A DNA stretch of 64,000 bases. It comes from Saccharomycopsis malanga. Taxonomy: Eukaryota > Ascomycota > Saccharomycetes > Ascoideales > Saccharomycopsidaceae. Made by a program: the position numbers and the translations under genes. How positions within the stretch are numbered: position 1 is the first letter of the stretch; every line of letters begins with the position of its first letter. The DNA lies in NCBI GenBank assembly GCA_004014935.1, contig CP025321.1, positions 744,001 through 808,000 on the forward strand, given 5' to 3'. Below, one piece after another: positions 9,355 through 18,914 of the stretch. The notes below the pieces were generated by a model that was given only the letters and a program-made list of their open reading frames with translations, did no database searches and was not told the DNA's origin.

Positions 9355-10561
9355 TCGCTATTTTTATTTGTTTATCCACTACTTTCCTGTATAATATTCC
9401 ATTGCTTATTCATTAACTTTTTTTTTTCACGATGTTCTAAATTTCAACTTATACCCAAACCTTAACATTTTAAATCATTTTACCACCATCTTAGTTTTCC
9501 TGGAAATCGTTCCTTTATTACTACAACATTTGCTCTTCCTGTTATCTATCTTCACGTTATTGGCTTCGTCCTAGTCTTGCCCTCATTAGAGATGGGCCCT
9601 TCTAATATACTCCGGCTGTTATTGCTGCTGGCACGAAATTTAAACCATATGATAAACAAAATCGTCTGCGAATCACTTACCAAAGGCACTTTGGCACATT
9701 TCGTGTCTCAAATTATACCAAGAGCCTCGTATCATTGAAACTGGGCAAAAATAATGACAGAAAACGGCTGTAGATTTGTAGATCAGTAAATTTGACCATC
9801 TGCGTAGATATATAACATATAATTACTAAGCGGTTTACATGTAACAACAACTTGTAAGTAGAACATTGGCTTTTTGAATATCTTTTGAAGTATTTAAATA
9901 AAAAGGTAAGTATTTTCAGACTCGAGAACTGACTGTATGCTAGTAAATCAACACCAGTGCTTTCCATGACGTGAAGATTTGATTTGTAAACCCAAACACG
10001 CTAGTGTGAATTGAATTTTAATTGTTTTGCGATGAGGTTCATCTTTATATGAAGCATATATAAATTAAAAAACTATACTATTTTTACAAAAAACGCTTCA
10101 AAATAATCCTTGATTCTTATCAGCTTTAGGGGATAGCTAGACATAATCTGGTGCTTACTATCCAGCCCATCTGGTGATCAAGTAATAGGGCAAAGAACCA
10201 CTGAGATGGTGAAAAGAATATATTGGATCGAATTTTGATTGAAAAAAAATATTAAAACTTTAAGTCAATCTGCAAAACAAACTTTATTAGAAACCCTCTG
10301 AGATAAGCAGATTTGAATTTGATGACAACCTTCTAAACACCAAGCTATCAATAGCAATTTTTTGAAATCTGACTTACAAGCCATTCAAAAAACAAAGAGT
10401 AAACCATTGATTTTTTCAAGTTATACCAACAAACACATCGGGATAAAACTCCTGTCTATTTGCATACCATTGAAAATAAATTTCATTGAAACCTCCCAAT
10501 TCTTTGTACTACTAAGCTGAATTGTCAACATTCCAGTTTGACTCATGCTATCAAAATCCAT
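9355..10561. other. Gene-free region between two 3' or 5' flanks
   Basis: About 1.2 kb, AT-rich. I found no RNA gene, no repeat copy and no plausible coding stretch; the longest frames lack coding character. Confidence 0.45.
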
Positions 10562-11638
10562 TTACTTAACTGAACTTACAATGGCCTGTTTAAATGCGTC
10601 TGCAACACTGATATCTTTTCCAAAGTCTGGCTCTCCTGCTCGTTTCAATCTAAATGTAGTGTCAAACCAGTTGATCATAGCTACCATTGAGTTCAATTCG
10701 TTGAGCTGTTTTCTTGCATCGCGACTCAAACTTTCTTCAAGCATACAACTTAAATGATGCTGGACAATTCTGAAAGGTAAGCCATACTCAACAGCATAAT
10801 TCCAGAATTTTTCAACGGCGCCCCACGTTGTTTTTTCGAAACCAGCGAGCAAACAAGGGTTATTGAGGATACCTCTGACAGCCATGACACCATCAACATT
10901 GGTGGCTTTTACTATACGCAGGAGGTCCTCTGGCTTGAAGTAATCACCGTTAGCAACGACAGGTACCTTTGTGATATGTTCTCTAATTCTTTTGATGGCA
11001 TCTATATTTGCTGGAGTTGAGGATCTGGTGTCTTTTGTTCTTCCATGAATAGTGATCCAATCTACGCCAGCAGCCTCTACTTTTCTGACGAATTCTATGG
11101 TCTGGTCAACATTATCATGAATTCTGATTTTAGTTTCTATTCTTATGTTGTTACCGTACTTTTCCTTCACTGCGGCCACCATTTTGGCCACCTTATCAGC
11201 GTCACTCATCAAGGCTGCTCCAATCCCTTCACGGACTTGTTCCTTGACAGGACATCCGCAGTTCAAGCCTACGGCATCACAGTAAGGGTGCACCATTTCC
11301 ACCACACGAAGCAAGTCTGTGACGTTATTGGCGCCAACCTGGATCACAAGGCAACGGTCTCTGGCATTGGTTGTCAAATCAGATATCCTAGCAGTGTGGT
11401 TCCGAACAAATTCTCGAGCAAGCATCATGGGACTATACACTATATCTGCAGCGTAGTCACGAACAAGCTCTCGAAACGGAAGCTTTGAATAGCGGACCAT
11501 AGGCCCTGCTACAAGAACAGGACGACCTTCTTTTCGACACTGTGCAAAGATCTCTAGTGGGTCAAGCCGTGGCATTGTACCATTTTTTGGGTCTTTAGGG
11601 TCAAGTTCAGGAGGATAAAACGGCTCTGTACGGGTCAT
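10562..11638 (-). CDS. DUS4: tRNA-dihydrouridine synthase 4
   Basis: A 358-residue flavoenzyme of the Dus family, which reduces specific uridines in the tRNA D-loop to dihydrouridine; in S. cerevisiae Dus4 modifies U20a and U20b. The FMN-binding TIM barrel is evident: VLVAGPMVRYSKLPFREL near residue 41, YSPMMLAREF near 68, and the active-site stretch GLNCGCPVKEQVREGIGAAL near 124 with its catalytic cysteine. KIRIHDN, WITIHGRTKD, VVANGDYF and VDGVMAVRGIL follow. A second in-frame Met is at residue 22; the first ATG is kept. It is divergent from DUS3 across 312 bases, so two enzymes of one pathway share a promoter region. Confidence 0.95.
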   Translation of the reverse strand: MTRTEPFYPPELDPKDPKNGTMPRLDPLEIFAQCRKEGRPVLVAGPMVRYSKLPFRELVRDYAADIVYSPMMLAREFVRNHTARISDLTTNARDRCLVIQVGANNVTDLLRVVEMVHPYCDAVGLNCGCPVKEQVREGIGAALMSDADKVAKMVAAVKEKYGNNIRIETKIRIHDNVDQTIEFVRKVEAAGVDWITIHGRTKDTRSSTPANIDAIKRIREHITKVPVVANGDYFKPEDLLRIVKATNVDGVMAVRGILNNPCLLAGFEKTTWGAVEKFWNYAVEYGLPFRIVQHHLSCMLEESLSRDARKQLNELNSMVAMINWFDTTFRLKRAGEPDFGKDISVADAFKQAIVSSVK

Positions 11639-11950
11639 ATTGTATTATTCATCCGTTTTCGCTTGATGGTTTGGTTATTTTTCACTTTTCAGTAATCAGT
11701 TGACGTTATATTTATATAGTCCTATTGATGATTAGAATTAATTCCATCTCATCGATAATTTTTCATGCGTCTGAATAGCCCTTTCATATCAGGATTCTTT
11801 TCCCATTAAAAAGATCTGCTCCACATGATGAGCACAGAGATACCTTCAATATTGCAACATCTGTATGGAAATTTTTCAGATCAGAGAGTTTTTTCAGTGC
11901 AAAAATTTTTATATCTAGTTTAGTCAATGTTATTTGAGACTGTTCGATAA
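11639..11950. promoter_or_regulatory. Shared divergent promoter, DUS4 / DUS3
   Basis: A 312-base gap between two start codons. At 11748-11755 is CTCATCGA, a one-base variant of the PAC element (CTCATCGC), and at 11757-11765 is AATTTTTCA, an RRPE-like core. PAC and RRPE together mark ribosome-biogenesis genes in yeasts. The pair lies about 110 bases from the DUS4 ATG and about 190 from the DUS3 ATG, so it could serve both. Co-regulation is inferred. Confidence 0.5.
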
Positions 11951-14032
11951 ATGACAATGGAAGTGACAAACAATGGCCCAGAGGGCGTTTTAAAAAGACC
12001 AAATATGGTTTCTGAAGAGGAAAGATCTAAAAAACCTAGAAACAATGCCGAGAGAGGTATAGCTGCTATCAAGAAGGAATATATTGTCACCGAGCCAGAC
12101 AACACTGTCACTTATTTGGATGCGGCAGCAAATGACGATGCTGCTGAGGAAGCAGACAAAAATGCTGCCGAGGATGATACAGGAGGCAAGAAAAAGAAAG
12201 GAAAGAAGGCTCGTGGCCAGAACAAGAAGCGTGAGCTTGCCCAACCAAAGGATAAAATCAATCTCTGCACTGCCTTTATCGACCCAAATAGTGGTAAAAC
12301 ATGTCCATACGGCGAAAAATGTAAACGTAGTCATGATGTAAAGGCTTATCTTGCTGCTAAACAACCAGACATTCAAGTTGGTACTTGTCCAAACTTTGAT
12401 GCTTATGGGTTTTGCAAAGATGGTATCAAATGTCGTTGGTTACATTGTCATTACGATGAAAAAGAAGGCAAATTGATTACCGACAATATTAAAATGGCTA
12501 AACATGTTCATGAAAATGGAGAACCAAAAGACACCGAATTGAACAAGATCACTCATCAACAGAAACTTAGCCTCCAGAAACGCCATGGTTATGCTTTTGA
12601 AAGAAGTAATAAGATTGTTGATTATTTGGACAAAATTGTTAAGTATAATAGTGAGTTCAACAACTTGACAAAAGAACAGAGAGAACAAAGAGCAATTGCA
12701 GGTGAACCGGCTGAATTGGAAAAACCAGTTGAATTAGAAACAAGTGAGAATAAGAAAAAAGATGTAATTGTTAATGAGGAAGCTCAACAGAATGAAACAG
12801 AAAATGAGGCTCTCAAAGAAGAGCCAGTTGTGGTTTATTCCACTAAGACAAGGCAAGACAACCAATTCCATTATGTAGAAGCACCATTCCAACCGTGGGA
12901 GAAGAAACGTCTTTATTACGATCGTGCGAAGGTTGTTTCTCCTCTTACAACTGTGGGAAACCTTCCATACCGTCGTCTTATGAAATCTCTTTACAATGTT
13001 GATGTAACCTTTTCTGAAATGGCACTTTCGCTTCCGCTTCTTCAAGGCCATAACTCCGAGTGGGCTCTCATGAAAGCTCATGAAAGCGAGTATCCTGGCT
13101 TTGGTGCCCAGATTGCTGCTCCTAAGCATTGGCAAGCTGTGAAGGCAGCAGAGGTTATTAGCGAATTTGCTCCTAATGTGAGCGAAATCAATTTGAACTG
13201 TGGGTGTCCTATTGATTTGCTATACAAGCAGGGTGCTGGTAGTGGTTTGCTCGAACAGCCAGCCAAGACATTACGGATGCTTAAAGGTATGAGTTATGTG
13301 AGCAAAGATATTCCAGTCACAGTAAAGATCAGAATGGGTACTCGTGATGATAGTCCAATAGCAGATTCACTTGTAAGAAAGGTGCTACATAGCGGAGATG
13401 CTGCGGCCATCACATTACATGGCCGGTCTCGTCAGCAGCGATACACCAAGACTGCTGATTGGGATTATATCCGAGGAATTGGAAACATTGTAAAAGAGCA
13501 TAATGAACAACAAGAGGAGAATAAGGATGCAAGGGACTTGCCCAATGGAAAGGTGTTTTTCATTGGTAATGGCGATTGTTACAACTTTGAAGATTGGTAC
13601 AAGGCTGTAGAGGATCCTGGAATTGATACCGTGATGGTTGCCAGAGGAGCATTGATCAAACCTTGGCTTTTTGAGGAAATCGAAGCTCAGCAATACTTGG
13701 ACAAATCTGCCACAGAACGGTTAGAGATTATCAAAAAGTATGCCGAATATGCCATTAACCACTGGGGTAGTGATGAATATGGTGTATCGTTGGCCAGACG
13801 GTTCTTGTGTGAATGGTTGAGTTTCACCTATCGTTACATCCCAGTGGGTATTTTGGAACGCTTGCCAAATCAACTAAACGAAAGACCGCCAAAATGGAAG
13901 GGAAGAAACGAATTGGAAACTTTGTTGGGGTCTGGTGATTATAAGGATTGGATTAAGATTACTGAAATGTTTTTGGGTCCTGCGCATCCTAACTTTAGTT
14001 TTATTCCAAAGCATAAGAGTAATGCTTATTGA
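11951..14032 (+). CDS. DUS3: tRNA-dihydrouridine synthase 3
   Basis: A 693-residue protein. A charged N-terminus with a Lys-rich patch (KKKKGKKARGQNKK) leads into two CCCH-type zinc-finger-like motifs at about residues 107-165 (CTAFIDPNSGKTCPYGEKCKxSH and CPNFDAYGFCKDGIKCRWLH). These are followed by a Dus TIM barrel from about residue 325: VSPLTTVGNLPYRRLMKSL, the active-site INLNCGCPIDLLYKQGAGSG near 413, then ITLHGRSRQQRYTKTADW and FFIGNGDCY. The layout matches fungal Dus3, which makes dihydrouridine-47 in tRNA. Length agrees with S. cerevisiae Dus3 (about 670). It is divergent from DUS4. Confidence 0.96.
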   Translation: MTMEVTNNGPEGVLKRPNMVSEEERSKKPRNNAERGIAAIKKEYIVTEPDNTVTYLDAAANDDAAEEADKNAAEDDTGGKKKKGKKARGQNKKRELAQPKDKINLCTAFIDPNSGKTCPYGEKCKRSHDVKAYLAAKQPDIQVGTCPNFDAYGFCKDGIKCRWLHCHYDEKEGKLITDNIKMAKHVHENGEPKDTELNKITHQQKLSLQKRHGYAFERSNKIVDYLDKIVKYNSEFNNLTKEQREQRAIAGEPAELEKPVELETSENKKKDVIVNEEAQQNETENEALKEEPVVVYSTKTRQDNQFHYVEAPFQPWEKKRLYYDRAKVVSPLTTVGNLPYRRLMKSLYNVDVTFSEMALSLPLLQGHNSEWALMKAHESEYPGFGAQIAAPKHWQAVKAAEVISEFAPNVSEINLNCGCPIDLLYKQGAGSGLLEQPAKTLRMLKGMSYVSKDIPVTVKIRMGTRDDSPIADSLVRKVLHSGDAAAITLHGRSRQQRYTKTADWDYIRGIGNIVKEHNEQQEENKDARDLPNGKVFFIGNGDCYNFEDWYKAVEDPGIDTVMVARGALIKPWLFEEIEAQQYLDKSATERLEIIKKYAEYAINHWGSDEYGVSLARRFLCEWLSFTYRYIPVGILERLPNQLNERPPKWKGRNELETLLGSGDYKDWIKITEMFLGPAHPNFSFIPKHKSNAY

Positions 14033-14348
14033 TGTTGTGATTATTTTTAGTAAATCCACGTATTATTCACAGTTACAACTTGTGATTGAAAGATTTTATA
14101 GGTAATAAAAGTTTGATGCAAACATCTAAAAGTAATTTTCATTGAGAGCAAGTTATTTAATCATCACAGAGGTGTATATGCCAACCAAATTATATTGATA
14201 AACTACCACTTACATTTAAATATAACTCATTCACCTCAGTATATATTTCATTCCAGCTCTATAAACAAACATAGGAATAAACAACGTGATTGATAACAAA
14301 ACATTCATAGTCTATTGTACTGTTATTCATAGCCTATTGCAGTGTTCT
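14033..14348. other. Convergent spacer, DUS3 / YET3
   Basis: AT-rich 3' flank of two converging genes. The right end carries two of three 22-bp tandem units described separately; no gene seen. Confidence 0.5.
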
Positions 14349-14369
14349 TCATAGTCTATCGTACTGATC
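14304..14369. repeat. 22-bp tandem triplication over the YET3 stop codon
   Basis: Three adjacent 22-bp units begin TTCATAGTCTATTGTACTG (14304), TTCATAGCCTATTGCAGTG (14326) and TTCATAGTCTATCGTACTG (14348). The third is coding: it specifies the last residues (QYDRL) and stop of YET3. The other two lie just past the stop and have diverged slightly. Confidence 0.8.
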
Positions 14370-14964
14370 TTCCAAATCCTTGGCTTGTTCCTTCAAATGT
14401 TCAATCTCATCATCCTTTTCTTTCAATTGGGCCTGCAAGGCAACGACCTTGTCCAAATCAGTGCTGGACTGGATTTTCTTAGCCTCCTTGTCGGACAAGG
14501 CGCCCTCTCTTACAGTCTTCTTGATGTCGATCAACTCTGCAGCCAAAGAGTATGTTCTGTTGGTGATCAAGGTCAAAAAAAGAGTAAAGCCCGTAAGATA
14601 CAAGTTACGCTGGGCATAGAAGCGTTTTGCTTGCACCTCGCTACGGTCGACAAATGGGGCTCCGTGAGGAATGTTTTTGAGCTCCTTGTCAATGGAGCTG
14701 GCCTTGTTATAGGCATCAATGAATAGAATTAGGATAAATACCAATATCGACTTGATACTGATCTGGACGTTCTTATGACGGAATGGCTGGGCTATGCCAT
14801 TGAGAAGAGGAGCCCTGATCTTAGAAGGAAGTGGGAGGGAAATGATGGTAAAAAGCACCAATTCGCTGATAAGAATCCCGAAAATCTGTCAGTTAGCATA
14901 ATGTCAAGTGATAAATTTGCCCAAGCCCATTTCATATACGTACCAAGTTGTAATAAAGAGCCAT
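14349..14964 (-). CDS. YET3: Yet3/BAP31-family ER membrane protein (one intron)
   Basis: Two exons on the minus strand. Exon 1 (14944-14964) has seven codons, MALYYNL. The intron (14886-14943, 58 nt) has donor GTACGT, branch site GCTAAC and acceptor CAG. Exon 2 (14349-14885) continues IFGILISELVLFTIISLPLP. The spliced protein has 185 residues, three hydrophobic segments (about 5-24, 48-65 and 100-120) and a C-terminal coiled coil (LQAQLKEKDDEIEHLKEQAK), the BAP31 layout. S. cerevisiae Yet1/Yet3 act at the ER on translocon and membrane-protein handling. YET3 is chosen over YET1 on gene order, since YET3 sits next to BRE1 in S. cerevisiae. Without exon 1 the reading frame has no ATG, which supports the splice. 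Confidence 0.9.
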
Positions 14965-15107
14965 TATGTGATGGTTTGTTTATGTTAATTGTTTGAGATT
15001 GAAGAAGTTAGCTGTTGGTAATATGAGGACTACTTGTCGTGTATAAAGCCTTGTATAAAAATTTACCGCTATATAGTGTTAATTGACCCTTTATAATGTA
15101 TTGTATA

Positions 15108-15242
15108 CTAGGCCAGGTTATCATCATCTTCTTCATCTATTTCGGCATGCTTGCTACTGGCTGCGTCTAGCAGTTTACGTGCATTGATGAGAAATGCTGC
15201 TGTGTCAATCGGTATTACCATGCACAAATATGCACTGGCCAT
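15108..15242 (-). CDS. Candidate 44-residue small protein
   Basis: An ATG-started frame of 44 codons just upstream of YET3 on the same strand. It has a hydrophobic start (MASAYLCMVIPIDTAAFLI), then a helical NARKLLDAASSKHAE and an acidic tail ending DEEDDDNLA. The order (hydrophobic, amphipathic, acidic) looks protein-like. An upstream in-frame stop rules out a longer version without splicing. I do not recognise it. It could be a short gene, the last exon of a spliced gene, or chance. Confidence 0.3.
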   Translation of the reverse strand: MASAYLCMVIPIDTAAFLINARKLLDAASSKHAEIDEEDDDNLA

Positions 15243-16011
15243 GTGCTCACTCCATCATGCAATTATGCATACAAACGCTCGACACCGGTCACCCGCCCCT
15301 TGCATGCACCTCCCCACATACATTTGCATATTAACGTTTCTTTTTTTTTCTTTTTTTCGAAAAATTTATATATGTCCCATTCACGTGACAGATGCATCCA
15401 TTATGAGCGTATGGCCCCCACTCTTCCTAGTAACTGAAAAAAAAAATGGTCGGCTTCTCAGTCTCTCTCTCAGTAGCGGTAAGCGAATGAAAGAAACCAA
15501 GTGAAAGAAACAACGAAAGAGAGGCTGTTTTTTTTTTATTTTTTATTTTTTATTTTTTTACATTTAACTTATTAATTTTATTTATTTTTTGACAATTGTC
15601 ACTTGGTCTATACAGTTTGGTTTATTCCGTTTTCTTTATACAATCACAACACATTGTCCTTATTAGGAGCGTTTCCTTTTCTGTTTGCCCCTTCCACTTA
15701 ATCACTTCCGACAAAGTGCTATTATAATTCCAGTCCCATTGCCGTTGCCACTGAGCATTACAATTCGCCCCCAAGTGCCATTTGGTTGTGTCTGTTATAG
15801 ATAGTGCACGTTTTGCAAGTGAAGTAGTTGTTATAGTTTCCGTTGCTAGGTAAAAGTGATTGTTGCTTCCATTGGTGCTGGTTCCTTATTTTCCCTATTG
15901 AGTTTTGTTCTAGATTGGGGAATTGCCAGTCACATACTGTTTAAATCTAATACAAATCTAGTAGATACAAGGTCATATCTACAAAGCTACTAATATATAG
16001 TTGAGCCAACT
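15243..16011. other. SFP1 upstream region
   Basis: Long leader/promoter region of SFP1. It holds two T-rich tracts (15341-15357 and an ATTTTTT tandem at 15531-15560), a CACGTGAC site near 15384 (E-box core CACGTG), and a CT-rich stretch. CTACTAATATATAG near 15988 resembles a branch site with acceptor, so a 5'-UTR intron is possible but unproven. Confidence 0.4.
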
Positions 16012-17760
16012 ATGAACTCTGAATTTTCAGTGAATATTCAACCCGGTGCGGGTGGCGATACTGAGATGTTTGACTTTGATTTTGACACTGCCATGTCGAC
16101 CTCAAACTCTCCGAGTTTCCATCCAACCAATAGCAATGGTAGCAATAATGATATTACTGCCTTTGATTTTGATCTCAACAAGACCCCTCAGATAATATCC
16201 AACACTCCTTCCTCGTCAGCTGCTCCTATTGACATAGCGTATCAAAAGACCAGTGACTTTGGTTTCCGTAGTCTGCAGAATCAACAGAATAATCAGCAGA
16301 ATAACCAAACTAATCTTCAGAATAACCAGCTGAATAATAATATTACTAATACAAACACCAGCACCACCTCCACTTCCAATCTCAACCAGTCCAATAATCA
16401 CAACAACACCACTTCCAACAATAATATTGTATTTAGTATCAATAACCAGAACTTGAATCAGTTTTTGAACAATCCCAGACTCAGGCGGGAAAGTATTGCA
16501 CATACTCAAGGGATGGGTGGTGTGTCGTTTGGCTCGCTTACTATAGGTAGCTGGCTCAAAGATGAAGTATTATTCCACCATAATGGTGTTGTAGGAAGTT
16601 CCCAACAGCCCCATGGCGGGCAGCAATCGTCTCAACAACATACTGGTTTCAGTCTTACTAATAATGGTCAATATAATAATTTAAACAGTGGAATGCTCAA
16701 TATGAATAGTGATCTCATGATGACAATGTCTCCTCCGCAGGCGAACTATTTGCCCAATTTAGAGGCTGACTATTGTAAGGATTACAGTTGTTGTGGCCAT
16801 CTTCTCCCTACATTACATGACTTGCTTCGGCATTACGAAGAAGCCCATATTTCCATTTCTCCTCCTGCTGACGTCAACATTTCCAGCCGTGGGAAAAATG
16901 GCAAAATGAGATCTTCAAGTGAGTTGATGGAAGGCGTGTCTACCAATGAAGTGTTTCTTTCCAATAATAACAATAGTAATGGTAATATAAACGGTAATCT
17001 TAACAAGAATAAGAACCTTCAAAACATTAGTCATATGAATCAGCTCAACAACAACAACATTAATCTTTCTGATCATCAAACTACCAGCAATTTAAGCAAT
17101 CATTTAAATAACAATCTTCAGAACCAAAGAACGTTCAACGATGTCACCAACAATTCTAACGACACTTTATTTAATTTCAACAGCCATCTTGTTGGCGCTC
17201 TCACAGGAAATACTAACACTACAAACGCTAGTGGAAATTTCACTAACAATATGTCGATGAATAAACCTGCTTTTAATACAGGTAACTTCAATAATGGTCA
17301 GCTTGATGGCTCTCAACAGCATGGTCAATCTAATTTGAGTGCTAACTTTAATAATCTCAATAGCGCCAGTGGAACCAACACCACTGTTCATGGCCGTAAT
17401 TACAATGCTAATGTGTCGTCTGCAACCGGTGACGAAGACGAAATTTGTATTGATGATCCCGCTAGACATTTGTATGTTGATGGTGAGAACCGTCCGTTCA
17501 AATGTCCGGTTATCGGTTGCGATAAAACTTACAAGAACCAAAATGGTCTCAAGTATCATAAAGCTCATGGCCATCAAAACCAAAAGCTTTTCGAGAACCC
17601 AGATGGCACGTTCAGTGTTATTGATCCAGAAAGCAACCAGCCGTATCCAGACGGCAACTTCAACATGGAAAAAGATAAGCCATATCGCTGTGAAGTCTGC
17701 GGTAAACGTTATAAAAACTTGAATGGTTTGAAATATCACAGAGGCCACAGTACTCATTAG
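16012..17760 (+). CDS. SFP1: Sfp1-like zinc-finger transcription factor
   Basis: A 582-residue protein, mostly Asn/Gln/Ser-rich and disordered, with conserved blocks at the ends. Near residues 254-280 is CKDYSCCGHLLPTLHDLLRH...H, the split first finger of Sfp1. At about 496-525 and 558-582 are two C2H2 fingers (FKCPVIGCDKTYKNQNGLKYH; YRCEVCGKRYKNLNGLKYH) joined by the Sfp1-type linker HQNQKLFENPDGTFSVIDPE. The protein ends right after the last finger, as in S. cerevisiae. Sfp1 controls ribosomal protein and ribosome-biogenesis genes and cell size in response to nutrients through TORC1. It lies with DUS3 and SEI1, as on S. cerevisiae chromosome XII. Confidence 0.95.
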   Translation: MNSEFSVNIQPGAGGDTEMFDFDFDTAMSTSNSPSFHPTNSNGSNNDITAFDFDLNKTPQIISNTPSSSAAPIDIAYQKTSDFGFRSLQNQQNNQQNNQTNLQNNQLNNNITNTNTSTTSTSNLNQSNNHNNTTSNNNIVFSINNQNLNQFLNNPRLRRESIAHTQGMGGVSFGSLTIGSWLKDEVLFHHNGVVGSSQQPHGGQQSSQQHTGFSLTNNGQYNNLNSGMLNMNSDLMMTMSPPQANYLPNLEADYCKDYSCCGHLLPTLHDLLRHYEEAHISISPPADVNISSRGKNGKMRSSSELMEGVSTNEVFLSNNNNSNGNINGNLNKNKNLQNISHMNQLNNNNINLSDHQTTSNLSNHLNNNLQNQRTFNDVTNNSNDTLFNFNSHLVGALTGNTNTTNASGNFTNNMSMNKPAFNTGNFNNGQLDGSQQHGQSNLSANFNNLNSASGTNTTVHGRNYNANVSSATGDEDEICIDDPARHLYVDGENRPFKCPVIGCDKTYKNQNGLKYHKAHGHQNQKLFENPDGTFSVIDPESNQPYPDGNFNMEKDKPYRCEVCGKRYKNLNGLKYHRGHSTH

Positions 17761-18914
17761 TTCTGCTTGTCATGTTATATGTTTATGTTGCCATTTTGTT
17801 TACGTTCTGTTTTACGGTTCTTGTGTTGCTGCGCAACTCGATTCTTTATTTCCCGTTTGTATTTTGTCTTCCTACTCTTTTTCCTTTCTCCAATACATTT
17901 CAGGTTTCTTACTCTCGCCGTAGTGAGACATGTTTGAACTACGCAAAGTGCACAAGGTTTTTAATTTAGTGGGTTAGCTTGCTTGAACTTCTGTAAATTA
18001 TAGAGAGTACAGTTCGAACAGGTGAATATGCTCCCCAACCGGTTGGTATCAAAATTGGTGAGTATCAAAGTGTGTAGTTACTGAATGAGACATATTGGCT
18101 ATTTTTACTGGTTATTTGTCAAACCTTTTTTATCACGTATAAACTGAGCTAAATCTCCAGAAAAGGAGTAAACCTGTTGGAGCGAGTTAGATTTTCCCAC
18201 CAATCAGAGTATATTTTGCTGCAGAGCTACATGTTTTTTACTGTGACTATCTTCAAATGAGCTTACAAACTCTAAACTATAAATTATTACTATATTTGTA
18301 CGACTATACAATATCAACTGAGCAAAAAAAATTGGGTAAGTAAAATAGTATGGAATGGCTTGTTATCTAGCCAGGCATATTTTTTCAAATTACGTATATA
18401 GGCAACTGATATTACACTGAATACTCGTATATAAGCTATTGTTATAAATCATGTTTTGGGCATATAACAGTATCTTGCTATTTTCGACCCTTGGAATGCA
18501 ATTTATAACAATTTATAACAATTTATATCAATTTATATCAATTTATAACACACTTACTATGTTAAAACAGTATTGTCAACCAATCTCCGACTTTAATCAA
18601 ACTCCTTACCTATTTTGGCTCTACTTTAAATTAATGATTGCAATTATTCCAGTCAGCATGCTCTTATATTTTCACTAATGATTCGGCTTCCCTACAGACC
18701 TGTATTTTTATAATTCATTTTAAGTTTTGTCAAAATTCATTCTTTTTATTTTAGCTCATTTCCTAGCACCTTCAATCGCCATACTTGAACATCTCGGCGC
18801 AATTATCGACATCTGAAAAACTAGATCTACCTACATACTATTACTAACTTTAAAAAGATACAGTGTGTGCCGCTTGATCTTTCATCATATAAACTACAGA
18901 ACATCCGCGAAACA
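17761..18914. other. SFP1 / SEI1 intergenic region
   Basis: About 1.15 kb. It holds a 10-bp tandem array at 18501-18550 and, at 18840-18863, a TACTAAC followed by CAG that may be the end of a SEI1 upstream intron (see findings). No RNA gene seen. Confidence 0.5.
18501..18550. repeat. 10-bp tandem array, five units
   Basis: Five adjacent units of ATTTATAACA / ATTTATATCA, with no length change between units. Confidence 0.9.
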
